From Pelotomaculum sp. (GTDB lineage: Bacteria; Bacillota; Desulfotomaculia; Desulfotomaculales; Pelotomaculaceae): 64,000 bases of DNA. The stretch lies in NCBI GenBank assembly GCA_018435055.1, contig JAHDOA010000039.1:16606-80605 (forward strand). Reading direction: 5' to 3'. Below, piece by piece: positions 38,034-46,363 of this stretch (positions are counted from its first letter, which is position 1; the number at the start of each line of letters is the position of its first letter). A model generated the notes under the pieces. That model did not search any database. It had not been told where the DNA came from and saw only the letters and a list, made by a program, of their open reading frames with translations. The position numbers were made by a program, and so were the translations under genes.

Positions 38034-39602
38034 ATGCGGTTTGTACAAATCTATGATACAACGCTGCGCGACGGCTCACAGGCTGAAGGTATTTCTTTTT
38101 CCTGTGAAGACAAAATCAAGATAGCCCAGAACCTGGATAAAATGGGTTTTCATTATATTGAAGGCGGCTGGCCGCTTTCCAACCCCAAGGACCTTGAATT
38201 TTTTACTTCAATGCGGGGACATAATTTTAAGAACGCAAAGCTGGTGGCTTTTGGCTCGACCCGGAAAGCCGGGATAAAAGCTGAAAACGATGCCAACATA
38301 AAGGCCATTTTGGATACCGGCGTACAGGTAGCGACTGTTTTCGGCAAGTCGTGGGATTTTCATGTGACAAAAGCCCTGCGTATTACGCTCGAAGAAAACC
38401 TGGATATGATCAGGGACACCATCGCCTACTTGAAAAGCTGCGGCCTTGAGGTAATCTATGACGCCGAACATTTCTTCGACGCCTGCAAGGCCAATCCTGA
38501 ATATGCACTGAGTACAATTAAGGCGGCAAAAGAAGGCGGCGCCTCAACCGTTGTTTTATGCGACACCAACGGCGGCAGCCTGCCTTTGGAAATAAAAGAT
38601 ATGGTGGAGCTTGCAGTGGAAAAGCTGGGCATCCCGGTCGGGATCCACGCCCATAATGACGCTGATGTGGCCGTGGCCAACTCGCTGATGGCAGTGCAGG
38701 CCGGCGCCGTGCAGGTGCACGGTACAGTCAACGGGTATGGTGAGAGATGCGGCAACGCCAACCTCTGCTCCGTCATTCCCAACCTCACTTTCAAGTGCGG
38801 CTTTGAGACCATCCCCCGGGAAAACATCGCGCACCTAACCGAGATGTCCCGCTTCGTCAGCGAAGTAGCCAATGTCAAACCGAATACTCACCAGCCGTAT
38901 GTGGGACTCAGCGCCTTTGCTCATAAGGGCGGCGTGCATGTGAGCGCGCTGTTAAAAGACTCGCGGTCATACGAACACATAGCCCCGGAGGTGGTGGGCA
39001 ACCGCCGCCGGGTGCTGGTTTCTGAGCTGTCGGGGATTTCCAACATGCTGTATAAATATAAGGAGTTAAACGTCGATGTTGATGGCCAGAACCAGGAAGG
39101 AAAGCGCATCTTAGAAGAGATCAAGGATATGGAAAACCGGGGCTTTCAGTTCGAGGGGGCGGAAGGTTCTTTTGAACTGCTGCTGAGGAAGGCTTATGAC
39201 GGGTATGTCGAGCCTTTTACCCTTGAAGCCTTGCGGCTGATCGTAGAAGTCAAGCAGGGCGGCGGCGCCTATTCCGAAGCGATCATCAAAATGAGGGTCG
39301 GCGAAGAGGTCGTGCATACCGCCGCAGAAGGCAACGGTCCGGTAAACGCGCTGGACAACGCCCTGAGAAAAGCGCTGGAAGGTTTCTTCCCGTGCATCCG
39401 CTCAATGCGCCTTACCGACTACAAGGTCAGGGTTATTGACGAAAGCGACGGCACTGGCGCTATCGTGCGCGTGCACATCGAGACCGGCGATGGGCAAAAA
39501 TCGTGGGGCACGGTGGGTGTGTCGGAAAACATCATTGAGGCCAGCTGGCAGGCGCTGGCGGACAGCCTGGCCTTCGGCCTGCTGAAAGGCGAAATGCAAT
39601 GA
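38034..39602 (+). CDS. cimA: (R)-citramalate synthase
   Basis: Condenses pyruvate and acetyl-CoA, giving a threonine-independent route to 2-oxobutyrate and isoleucine. It is 522 residues, with DTTLRDGSQAEGISFS, YIEGGWPLSNPKD (the GWP segment typical of CimA rather than LeuA), and HAHNDADVAVANSL metal site. A LeuA-type C-terminal dimer domain is present from about 395. The ATG 38034 gives the usual N-terminus; the upstream frame to 37986 is unlikely to be coding. Confidence 0.92.
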   Translation: MRFVQIYDTTLRDGSQAEGISFSCEDKIKIAQNLDKMGFHYIEGGWPLSNPKDLEFFTSMRGHNFKNAKLVAFGSTRKAGIKAENDANIKAILDTGVQVATVFGKSWDFHVTKALRITLEENLDMIRDTIAYLKSCGLEVIYDAEHFFDACKANPEYALSTIKAAKEGGASTVVLCDTNGGSLPLEIKDMVELAVEKLGIPVGIHAHNDADVAVANSLMAVQAGAVQVHGTVNGYGERCGNANLCSVIPNLTFKCGFETIPRENIAHLTEMSRFVSEVANVKPNTHQPYVGLSAFAHKGGVHVSALLKDSRSYEHIAPEVVGNRRRVLVSELSGISNMLYKYKELNVDVDGQNQEGKRILEEIKDMENRGFQFEGAEGSFELLLRKAYDGYVEPFTLEALRLIVEVKQGGGAYSEAIIKMRVGEEVVHTAAEGNGPVNALDNALRKALEGFFPCIRSMRLTDYKVRVIDESDGTGAIVRVHIETGDGQKSWGTVGVSENIIEASWQALADSLAFGLLKGEMQ

Positions 39603-39657
39603 TCCCTATCCTATATAATCTCAGCAAAATATAAAGATTTCCTGCAGGAAACAGCTT

Positions 39658-39691
39658 CCCGCTTCCCGAAATAGGGTATTGCGGGTTTTTT
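39658..39691 (+). terminator. Intrinsic terminator after cimA
   Basis: CCCGC...GCGGG with inner CCC/GGG pairing, then TTTTTT. It closes the ilv-leu-cimA region. Confidence 0.75.
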
Positions 39692-39742
39692 GTAATATAA
39701 TGGAGACATAATATTCCTCGTAAGTCATAGGGGGTTAAAACT

Positions 39743-40579
39743 TTGGAGCAGTTCTGGCTCCCCAGCCTCGATTATTTAAAAGCAATTTTAAGATTCAACC
39801 TGAGCAGTGTCATAGATATCCTCATCGTCGCCTATTTGATGTACAGGTTAATGCTGCTGATCCGGGGCACAAGGGCGGTCCAACTGCTCAAGGGTCTGGC
39901 TGTATTACTGGTGATTACCGCCTTTGCCAGCCTTTTTAACCTGTATACCATTAACTGGCTGCTCGGCAAATTAATGACTGCGCTGGTGGTTGCCCTGCCG
40001 ATCGTATTCCAGCCTGAACTGAGGCGGGCCCTGGAAAAGCTGGGGCGCGGCAGAATTTTAAAACATCCGCCCCTTACCTTTGCTGGTGATGCCGGCCAGG
40101 CTAAGATTATTGCTGAAATTGCCAGGTCGGCTGCTGTGCTGTCCAAGAACAAGATGGGCGGTTTGATCGTTATTGAAAGGGAAACCGGCCTGGAAGAGCA
40201 TATCGACACCGGTGTCAAGATTGACGGCCTGGCCACCGCCGAATTTCTAGTAAACATTTTTGTGCCGAAAACACCGCTGCACGACGGCGCGGTGATCATC
40301 CGGGGTGACCGTGTCGCTGCGGCGGCATGTCTCCTGCCGTTAAGTGAAAATCCCCACCTGTCTACTGACCTTGGCACAAGGCACCGGGCGGGGATCGGCA
40401 TTACCGAGCATTCCGACGCGGTGGCGATAATTATTTCTGAGGAAACGGGAACAATTTCACTGGCCGTTGAGGGAGGCCTCTACAGGCATCTGGATGAATC
40501 TGATTTGTCGAAAAGGCTGTCCCAGCTATTATCTAACCGGCCCGGCCATTCGCTGGCATCACTACTGCTCAGGAGGTAG
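39743..40579 (+). CDS. cdaA: Diadenylate cyclase CdaA
   Basis: Membrane c-di-AMP synthase, 278 residues. Three N-terminal membrane helices (about 12-75) are followed by the DAC domain with DGA in HDGAVIIRGD and RHR in GTRHRAG, the catalytic and ATP-binding motifs. The start is TTG. It is followed at six bases by its regulator gene and then glmM, the conserved cdaA-cdaR-glmM order linking potassium and osmotic control to peptidoglycan synthesis. Confidence 0.95.
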   Translation: MEQFWLPSLDYLKAILRFNLSSVIDILIVAYLMYRLMLLIRGTRAVQLLKGLAVLLVITAFASLFNLYTINWLLGKLMTALVVALPIVFQPELRRALEKLGRGRILKHPPLTFAGDAGQAKIIAEIARSAAVLSKNKMGGLIVIERETGLEEHIDTGVKIDGLATAEFLVNIFVPKTPLHDGAVIIRGDRVAAAACLLPLSENPHLSTDLGTRHRAGIGITEHSDAVAIIISEETGTISLAVEGGLYRHLDESDLSKRLSQLLSNRPGHSLASLLLRR

Positions 40580-40585
40580 ACACAT

Positions 40586-41542
40586 TTGGCCCGTTTTAAC
40601 TGGCGCAACAATTCTTTGATGCTCCTTTCCCTGCTGCTGGCCTTTGCCCTGTGGCTTTATGTCAGCAACGAGCAGGACCCTCTGCGGGAAAAAGTTTTAA
40701 CCATAGAACTGGAAAAAACCGTTCTTGAACCGGATTATATCATTTTAGGAGGTATGCCGCAGAATGTCACGGTGAAGATCCAGGGGAACCGCAGCCAGCT
40801 GACAAATCTGGCGCCTGCTGATTTCAAGGCTGTATTAAATATACCGGCGGGAAAAACCGGTGATCTGGCCGTGCCCGTGCAGGTAAGCACAACAACTGGA
40901 CTGCGCGTAAACCAGGTTACGCCGGATATAGTCAACCTGTCCATAGATCGTATTACTGAGAAAGAGGTTACAGTCGCGATAAGCCTGAGGGGAGCGCCGG
41001 GCGAGGGTTTCACTGCCCTGGCCCCGTTTTACCAGCCAAATTTAGTGGTGGCCAGGGGTCCCTCCAGGGTCATTGACGGCGTCAAACAGGCTACCGCCCT
41101 GATAGACATACAGGGAGCTACGGCAGACGTGGAGCAAAATCTCCAGATCGGTGTGGGGGACTCGAGGGTATCGCTGTACCCGGACACAGTCAAGGTGGTC
41201 GTGCCGGTTATAGAAATGGCAACAGTAAAAACTGTGCCGGTGACGATCCAGGTGTCCGGCAGTCCGGCCGTAGGTTATCAAGTAAACGGTACTGCTGTCG
41301 AACCGGTTTCAGTGCAGCTTTCGGGGCAGCCGGAGGCTCTAAGTACAATAAACAGCATCCAAACAGAGCATGTTGATATCACCGGCGCCAACAAAAGCCT
41401 GACCAGGGAAGTGGCTCTAACAGTTCCGCAGGGGTTAAATGTAGAACCGGGAAAGGTCAAGGTGAAGGTTGAAATAGTAAAGAAAGAAACACCGCCCGAC
41501 ATACCACCGGATGACAACGAGGACACCGGGCAAGAAAATTAG
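40586..41542 (+). CDS. cdaR: CdaA regulatory protein CdaR (YbbR domains)
   Basis: A 318-residue protein with one N-terminal membrane anchor (NNSLMLLSLLLAFALWLYV) and three to four extracellular YbbR repeats, recognisable by repeated P-x-x-V-x-V-x-G type strands. The start is TTG after AGGAGG. It modulates CdaA activity in Gram-positive bacteria. The C-terminus is acidic and low complexity. Confidence 0.9.
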   Translation: MARFNWRNNSLMLLSLLLAFALWLYVSNEQDPLREKVLTIELEKTVLEPDYIILGGMPQNVTVKIQGNRSQLTNLAPADFKAVLNIPAGKTGDLAVPVQVSTTTGLRVNQVTPDIVNLSIDRITEKEVTVAISLRGAPGEGFTALAPFYQPNLVVARGPSRVIDGVKQATALIDIQGATADVEQNLQIGVGDSRVSLYPDTVKVVVPVIEMATVKTVPVTIQVSGSPAVGYQVNGTAVEPVSVQLSGQPEALSTINSIQTEHVDITGANKSLTREVALTVPQGLNVEPGKVKVKVEIVKKETPPDIPPDDNEDTGQEN

Positions 41543-41657
41543 ATTTTGGTTTAATTACCGGAATCCCGCTGGATACATATTATAAAGGGTAATTGACAGC
41601 GGAAATGTGCAAAGATATAATGAGTTGTATTTTTTTGTTGCAAGGGGGCGTTTTTTG

Positions 41658-42995
41658 ATGGGGGCATTGTTTGGCACTGATGGGGTCAGAGGTGTGGCAA
41701 ACGACGATTTATCACCGGATATAGCATTTAGACTCGGACGGGCCGGGGCTCATATATTAACTAACTGCTCTTCTCCCAGGCGGATCGTGATCGGCAGGGA
41801 TACCAGGATTTCCGGCGATATGCTTGAGGCTGCCATGATGGCCGGTATATGTTCCGCCGGAGTCGACGTTTTGAAGGTCGGGGTATTGCCCACTCCCGCC
41901 ATTGCCTACTTAACGAAAGAGTTGCAGGCAGCCGCCGGGGCGGTAATCTCCGCCTCCCACAACCCTGTGGAAGACAATGGAATCAAGTTCTTCGGCGCCA
42001 GTGGCTACAAGCTTTCCGATGAGATCGAGGCGGAGATCGAGTCCCTGGCTATTGATAATTGCGCCGGTGTAATGAGTCCAGTCGGTAGCGGGGTCGGGCG
42101 GGTTTACGAGATGCGTGACGCAGTGGACCGCTATGTCAAGTTTGCCTGCGGCACTATTAACACTGACCTGAAAGGCCTGAAAATTGTGGTTGACTGCGCC
42201 AACGGCGCGGCCTGCCAGGTGGCCCCGCGCATCTACGGTGAGCTTGGCGCTGACGTAACGGCAATTTTCAATACGCCGGACGGAGTTAACATCAATAGCG
42301 GGTGCGGCTCTACCCACCCGGAAACCTTGATGGAGGCCGTAGTTTCTTCAGGCGCGGACCTGGGCCTGGCCCATGACGGCGACGCCGATCGCGTAATTGC
42401 CGTTGACGCCAGGGGCAGGTTGGTCGACGGGGACCAGATCATGCTTATCTGCGCGCGTAGTTTAAAGAAGAAAGGCTGTTTAGCGAAAAATGCGGCTGTC
42501 GTAACTGTAATGAGCAACATGGGATTTCACCTGGCCATGCGCGAGAGCGGCATCCGGGTATTGGAAACTAAAGTAGGCGACCGCTATGTGCTGGAGGAGC
42601 TACTGCGTTCAGGGGCCAGGTTCGGCGGTGAACAGTCCGGGCATATCCTGTTTTTAGACCACAGCACGACCGGAGACGGCATTTTGACCGCGCTGCAGCT
42701 CCTCGCCGTGATGAAGGAGGAAGGTCAGCCGCTCGACAAGCTGGCGGCTCAGATGGAGCGCCTGCCGCAGCTGCTGGTGAATGTGCAGGTAAATGATAAG
42801 GACCTGGTGATGGGCAGCCCTGTTCTGGCCGGGGCAATTAAGGAAGAAGAGCAGAAGATGGGCGGCAGCGGCCGTATCCTGGTCCGCCCGTCAGGCACGG
42901 AGCCCCTGGTGCGGGTAATGGCTGAGGGCCGGGACATGGAGCAATTGAAGGAGATTGTTGGCAGGCTGTCGGATGTAATATCAGAGTTAGAGTAG
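41658..42995 (+). CDS. glmM: Phosphoglucosamine mutase
   Basis: Makes glucosamine-1-phosphate for UDP-GlcNAc. [12 protein letters not shown] is the family start, [16 protein letters not shown] holds the phosphoserine, and DGDADRV the metal loop; [11 protein letters not shown] is the phosphate site. The ATG 41658 follows AGGGGG and is preferred over the upstream in-frame extension. At 445 residues it is normal. CdaA and GlmM interact physically in related bacteria. Confidence 0.96.
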   Translation: MGALFGTDGVRGVANDDLSPDIAFRLGRAGAHILTNCSSPRRIVIGRDTRISGDMLEAAMMAGICSAGVDVLKVGVLPTPAIAYLTKELQAAAGAVISASHNPVEDNGIKFFGASGYKLSDEIEAEIESLAIDNCAGVMSPVGSGVGRVYEMRDAVDRYVKFACGTINTDLKGLKIVVDCANGAACQVAPRIYGELGADVTAIFNTPDGVNINSGCGSTHPETLMEAVVSSGADLGLAHDGDADRVIAVDARGRLVDGDQIMLICARSLKKKGCLAKNAAVVTVMSNMGFHLAMRESGIRVLETKVGDRYVLEELLRSGARFGGEQSGHILFLDHSTTGDGILTALQLLAVMKEEGQPLDKLAAQMERLPQLLVNVQVNDKDLVMGSPVLAGAIKEEEQKMGGSGRILVRPSGTEPLVRVMAEGRDMEQLKEIVGRLSDVISELE

Positions 42996-43009
42996 ATAAG
43001 ACTTCTATT

Positions 43010-43038
43010 GCCGTGGCTTTATAGCGCCCGGCTTTTTT
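43010..43038 (+). terminator. Terminator after glmM
   Basis: GCCG...CGGC stem with partial inner pairing, followed by TTTTTTATTT. It is moderately convincing. Confidence 0.6.
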
Positions 43039-43111
43039 ATTTCTTATAATTACTTAATGGCCAGGCTGAGTAAAAGTCAATTATAACAAAATTGAAGAGG
43101 GGGGGAATAAA

Positions 43112-45064
43112 ATGTCTAAAAGAATTAAATATCGTATGCTCGTAAGTTTTTTGATAGTCTTTGTTTTAGTCTTATCCGCAACCGTTGCTTCTGCAAAAAA
43201 CGCTCAAGATAATAACTTGGAAGCCTTTTTTGACAATACAGTGAATTCCAAGCTGGAGAAATATCATATTCCCAATGCAACAGTAGCGGTAGTGAAGGAT
43301 GGTGAAATTGTATATAAGAAAGGATTCGGCCTGGCGGATATTGAGAATAATATCCCGGTTGATGCTGACACTACCCTTTTTCGTATTGGTTCTACTTCAA
43401 AATTAATTACCTGGACCGCAGTAATGCAGCTTGTTGAAGCGGGCAAGCTGGACCTGAACACAGATATTAATACATATTTGGATTTTGAAATACCGCCACA
43501 GCTTGAAAAACCCCTCCGGAATACTACAGCAAAACCGATAACCATGACCGATTTGATGACCCACACTCCTGGCTTTGAAGATTATCCCGGCATGCTTTTC
43601 AGGCTTTCGAAAGATGAACTTTTGCCTCTGAATGATTATATAAAGAACTACCTGCCGGCCAGGATATTTCCCGCTGGTGAAGTTGCGGCCTATTCAAATT
43701 ATGGTACTGCTCTGGCCGGTTATATTGTAGAAAGAGTATCTGGTCTGCCTTTTTCAGAATATGTTGAGAAAAATATTTTCACGCCTTTGAATATGAATAA
43801 AAGTACCTACCGGCAACCGCCGGCATTAGACTCGCCTGTCCGTATTGCCAAACCCTACAGGTTTGTTAACGGGTCATATACGGAAGCAAGTTTCGAATAC
43901 ATTATGCTCGAACCAGCCGGCAGTATGAGCAGTACCGCCTCGGATATGGCCAATTTCATGCTGGCCCATTTATCTGGTGGCGCTTATAACGGTGGACGGA
44001 TCCTTAAGGAAGAAACATTAAAAGAAATGCATAAACAGCACTTTACCTATGACTCAACTTTGGGAGGCATGACGCTTGGTTTCATGCATGGGGTCTTTAA
44101 TGACAAAAATGTGCTTTTTCATGGCGGCAGTACTATGCTTTATAACACAGGTCTTTACCTGGCGCCGGAAGTGAATACAGGGATTTTTATTTCCTGCAGT
44201 GGTGGTAATCATCTTCTTCATTCCGAGGTTTTTCAAGAGTTTATGGATTTTTACTATCCAATTAAAGCGCAAATAAAGGGAGCGCCTGGCGAAGGCAACA
44301 AGGGAAGGGCTAAAGAGTTTACAGGTGAATACCAGATGAATCGGAGAAGTGTTACTACTGATGATAAAATTGCCGGCATATTGGCCGGGGGTATTATTAA
44401 TGTTGATGTGGATGAAGACGGATATCTTCTGGTAACTAATGGCGGAGAAACAAATAAATTTATTGAAATTGAGCCTGGTGTGTACCAGAATCTTAGAGAA
44501 GGAAGGACCCAGGATGCCTTTGGCCCGTTTCATAAAATTATTTTTAAAACAGATCCTTTTGGTAGAATAATGTTGACCACCGATGGCCCTATGACATATT
44601 CGAAAGCGCCATTTTATTCAACTATGAGTTTTACGGCATTAGCTGCAATAATTATAATATTGATCGTAATAGGTTCGCTTATCTACTGGATAATCAGTAT
44701 GATAGCAAGTTGGTTTAAAAGGGGAAAAAATAAAAGTTCCGGGTTGGCGGCCATTGCTTCCTGGATTGGCATTTGCGCCAGTATCACTATCCTGATTTTA
44801 ATCGCCAACCTGTTTTCTTCTCCTGTTGACCCTGTATACCAGTTACCCCCGGATGCATACATGCCGGTAAAAGGAAATCCATTGCTTGATTTCATACCAA
44901 TTCTTATGTGGATATTTAGTTGTTTACTGGTAGCTTCAACGTTCGTTGCCTGGTGGAAGGGATTTTGGGGGCGGGTTGCCCGTGCTCATTATAGTATATT
45001 TACCCTGGCAGTTCTGGGATTGATGTGGATGCTTAATTACTGGAATATATTTAGTTTTGCATAA
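43112..45064 (+). CDS. Secreted/membrane beta-lactamase-fold serine hydrolase
   Basis: A 650-residue class C beta-lactamase-family protein. It has a signal peptide (about 1-28, ending TVASA), catalytic S94-T-S-K97, a Y-S-N motif in AAYSNYGTA, and HGGST as the third box. Residues about 390-500 form a second domain of lipocalin-like type found in such hydrolases, and the C-terminus has about four membrane helices (from about 515). It probably acts on peptidoglycan peptides or D-amino-acid esters outside the cell; true beta-lactam resistance is unproven. GAGGGGGG precedes the ATG. Confidence 0.85.
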   Translation: MSKRIKYRMLVSFLIVFVLVLSATVASAKNAQDNNLEAFFDNTVNSKLEKYHIPNATVAVVKDGEIVYKKGFGLADIENNIPVDADTTLFRIGSTSKLITWTAVMQLVEAGKLDLNTDINTYLDFEIPPQLEKPLRNTTAKPITMTDLMTHTPGFEDYPGMLFRLSKDELLPLNDYIKNYLPARIFPAGEVAAYSNYGTALAGYIVERVSGLPFSEYVEKNIFTPLNMNKSTYRQPPALDSPVRIAKPYRFVNGSYTEASFEYIMLEPAGSMSSTASDMANFMLAHLSGGAYNGGRILKEETLKEMHKQHFTYDSTLGGMTLGFMHGVFNDKNVLFHGGSTMLYNTGLYLAPEVNTGIFISCSGGNHLLHSEVFQEFMDFYYPIKAQIKGAPGEGNKGRAKEFTGEYQMNRRSVTTDDKIAGILAGGIINVDVDEDGYLLVTNGGETNKFIEIEPGVYQNLREGRTQDAFGPFHKIIFKTDPFGRIMLTTDGPMTYSKAPFYSTMSFTALAAIIIILIVIGSLIYWIISMIASWFKRGKNKSSGLAAIASWIGICASITILILIANLFSSPVDPVYQLPPDAYMPVKGNPLLDFIPILMWIFSCLLVASTFVAWWKGFWGRVARAHYSIFTLAVLGLMWMLNYWNIFSFA

Positions 45065-45084
45065 ACAGATGGGAGGGAATAAAT

Positions 45085-46014
45085 CTGAAACGGTTAGCGA
45101 AAAAAACCTTTATGAATCCAGTAAAAACAAGTACAAAGAGTATAGTCACAAGTATATTAACGATATTGTGTGCGGCTGCTTTTACAATTGCTATTCATGC
45201 AATTATGCCTGCATCCGTGGATGTGGGAAAATTGGATAGTGTTTTAGTAACGCTTTTTGGCTTTCCCATCGTAGCAGCAAGTTATTTTTTGCTATTATAT
45301 ACTCAATGTACAGTTGCTGTCAGATACATCTGCAGCCGAACTAGAGTCTCAAATTTGCAAACGGGTATTCGTTTCGGCCTTTCTTTTGCGTTAATTTATC
45401 TGTTTGGAATGCAAGAGGTTATTGTTGAATCATCTCCTTTTGCTACATATGGATTTGAGTATATAAAATATCAATTTTTTATGGGGATAGGAGATGCAAT
45501 CCCTGTATTTATACTTTGTATAGTTATTGCGTTGTTTACAATAAAAAGTAATGCAAAAGAGATAATAGTGCACAATATCAAAATGCTAGAAAGATTATGT
45601 GCGATTAGTATTATCACAATAAGTTTTCTGATTGAGCGGACAGTAGGCTATGAAACAGGTTTCATTCATAGCAATTGCGATACATATACCGTCCCGTGTT
45701 ATATTTGGACAGTTTTATTTGGTATGATATTAGGGTATATTTATACAATACTATATCCTGTATTATTTAGTGAACGGAAATGGATTCATGTGCCGATTAG
45801 ATTTATATTAATTATTGGAGTAAACTGGATTATATTTAATAGTTTTATTGGATTAATAATGAAAGGTGCTATGTCAAATGTGCTCTTAAGAAGCGGGTTG
45901 GATGTTATTGCATTGTTTATTGCTTCATGTATTATAGGGAGATTTATTATAAGGGATAGGGTTAATAAGTGCTTGACAGACAGCCTGAAATTTGATAATA
46001 TTTCGCTTAATTAG
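45085..46014 (+). CDS. Multi-pass membrane protein, unassigned
   Basis: A hydrophobic protein with about seven or eight membrane helices and no family I recognise. The ATG at 45112 has no ribosome site. A CTG at 45085 lies seven bases after GGGAGGG and adds KRLAKKTF, a basic N-terminus natural for a membrane protein, so I annotate the CTG start. It is 20 bases after the hydrolase gene and likely co-transcribed. Base composition is more AT-rich than neighbours, which hints at different ancestry. Confidence 0.6.
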   Translation: MKRLAKKTFMNPVKTSTKSIVTSILTILCAAAFTIAIHAIMPASVDVGKLDSVLVTLFGFPIVAASYFLLLYTQCTVAVRYICSRTRVSNLQTGIRFGLSFALIYLFGMQEVIVESSPFATYGFEYIKYQFFMGIGDAIPVFILCIVIALFTIKSNAKEIIVHNIKMLERLCAISIITISFLIERTVGYETGFIHSNCDTYTVPCYIWTVLFGMILGYIYTILYPVLFSERKWIHVPIRFILIIGVNWIIFNSFIGLIMKGAMSNVLLRSGLDVIALFIASCIIGRFIIRDRVNKCLTDSLKFDNISLN

Positions 46015-46072
46015 TTATACGTAATGTAATATTATTTAAATGCAATGACAGGGAAAATACCTTGCGTTTTAT

Positions 46073-46342
46073 GTCGCTTCAGAGAGCTGTTGGATGCTGA
46101 AAAACAGCGCGCAGAGCAAGTTGTGGACTCCCCCTTGAGCAGTCAGCTGAAAGCTAAAGACGCTGTCATGGCAGCTTAAAGCAAGTAGGCGCCACCGGGT
46201 TTCTCGCCGTTACAACGAGAGGGCGTTCGTTATTTTGACTGATGCCTTTTGAGGGGGTATGTTTACATACCAAAATGAGTGGTACCGCGGGAGTTTAGCG
46301 CTTTCGTCTCTAGCATAAATGCTATGTGACGGAGGCGTTTTT
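46073..46342 (+). promoter_or_regulatory. T-box leader, probable leucine specifier
   Basis: Stem I with AGAGAGCTG and a distal hairpin (GGATGCTGAAAAACAGC), T-box core GAGTGGTACCGCGG at 46277-46290, and a terminator (about 46297-46342) ending in TTTTTT. Aligning its specifier loop with that of the ilv T-box places CTC (46128-46130) opposite ATC, suggesting leucine. ACT, for threonine, is the next candidate. It ends 21 bases before the ligase fusion gene, which it should control. Confidence 0.8.
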
Positions 46343-46363
46343 TAAATTGAGGAGGGATTTTAT

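Noticed and set aside
39672..39742. Riboswitch upstream of cdaA
   Set aside because: Only a terminator hairpin and a short leader are present; nothing resembling a known riboswitch fold is visible.
43112..45064. True antibiotic-resistance beta-lactamase
   Set aside because: The protein has an extra domain and C-terminal membrane helices typical of peptidase/esterase-type relatives; resistance cannot be inferred.
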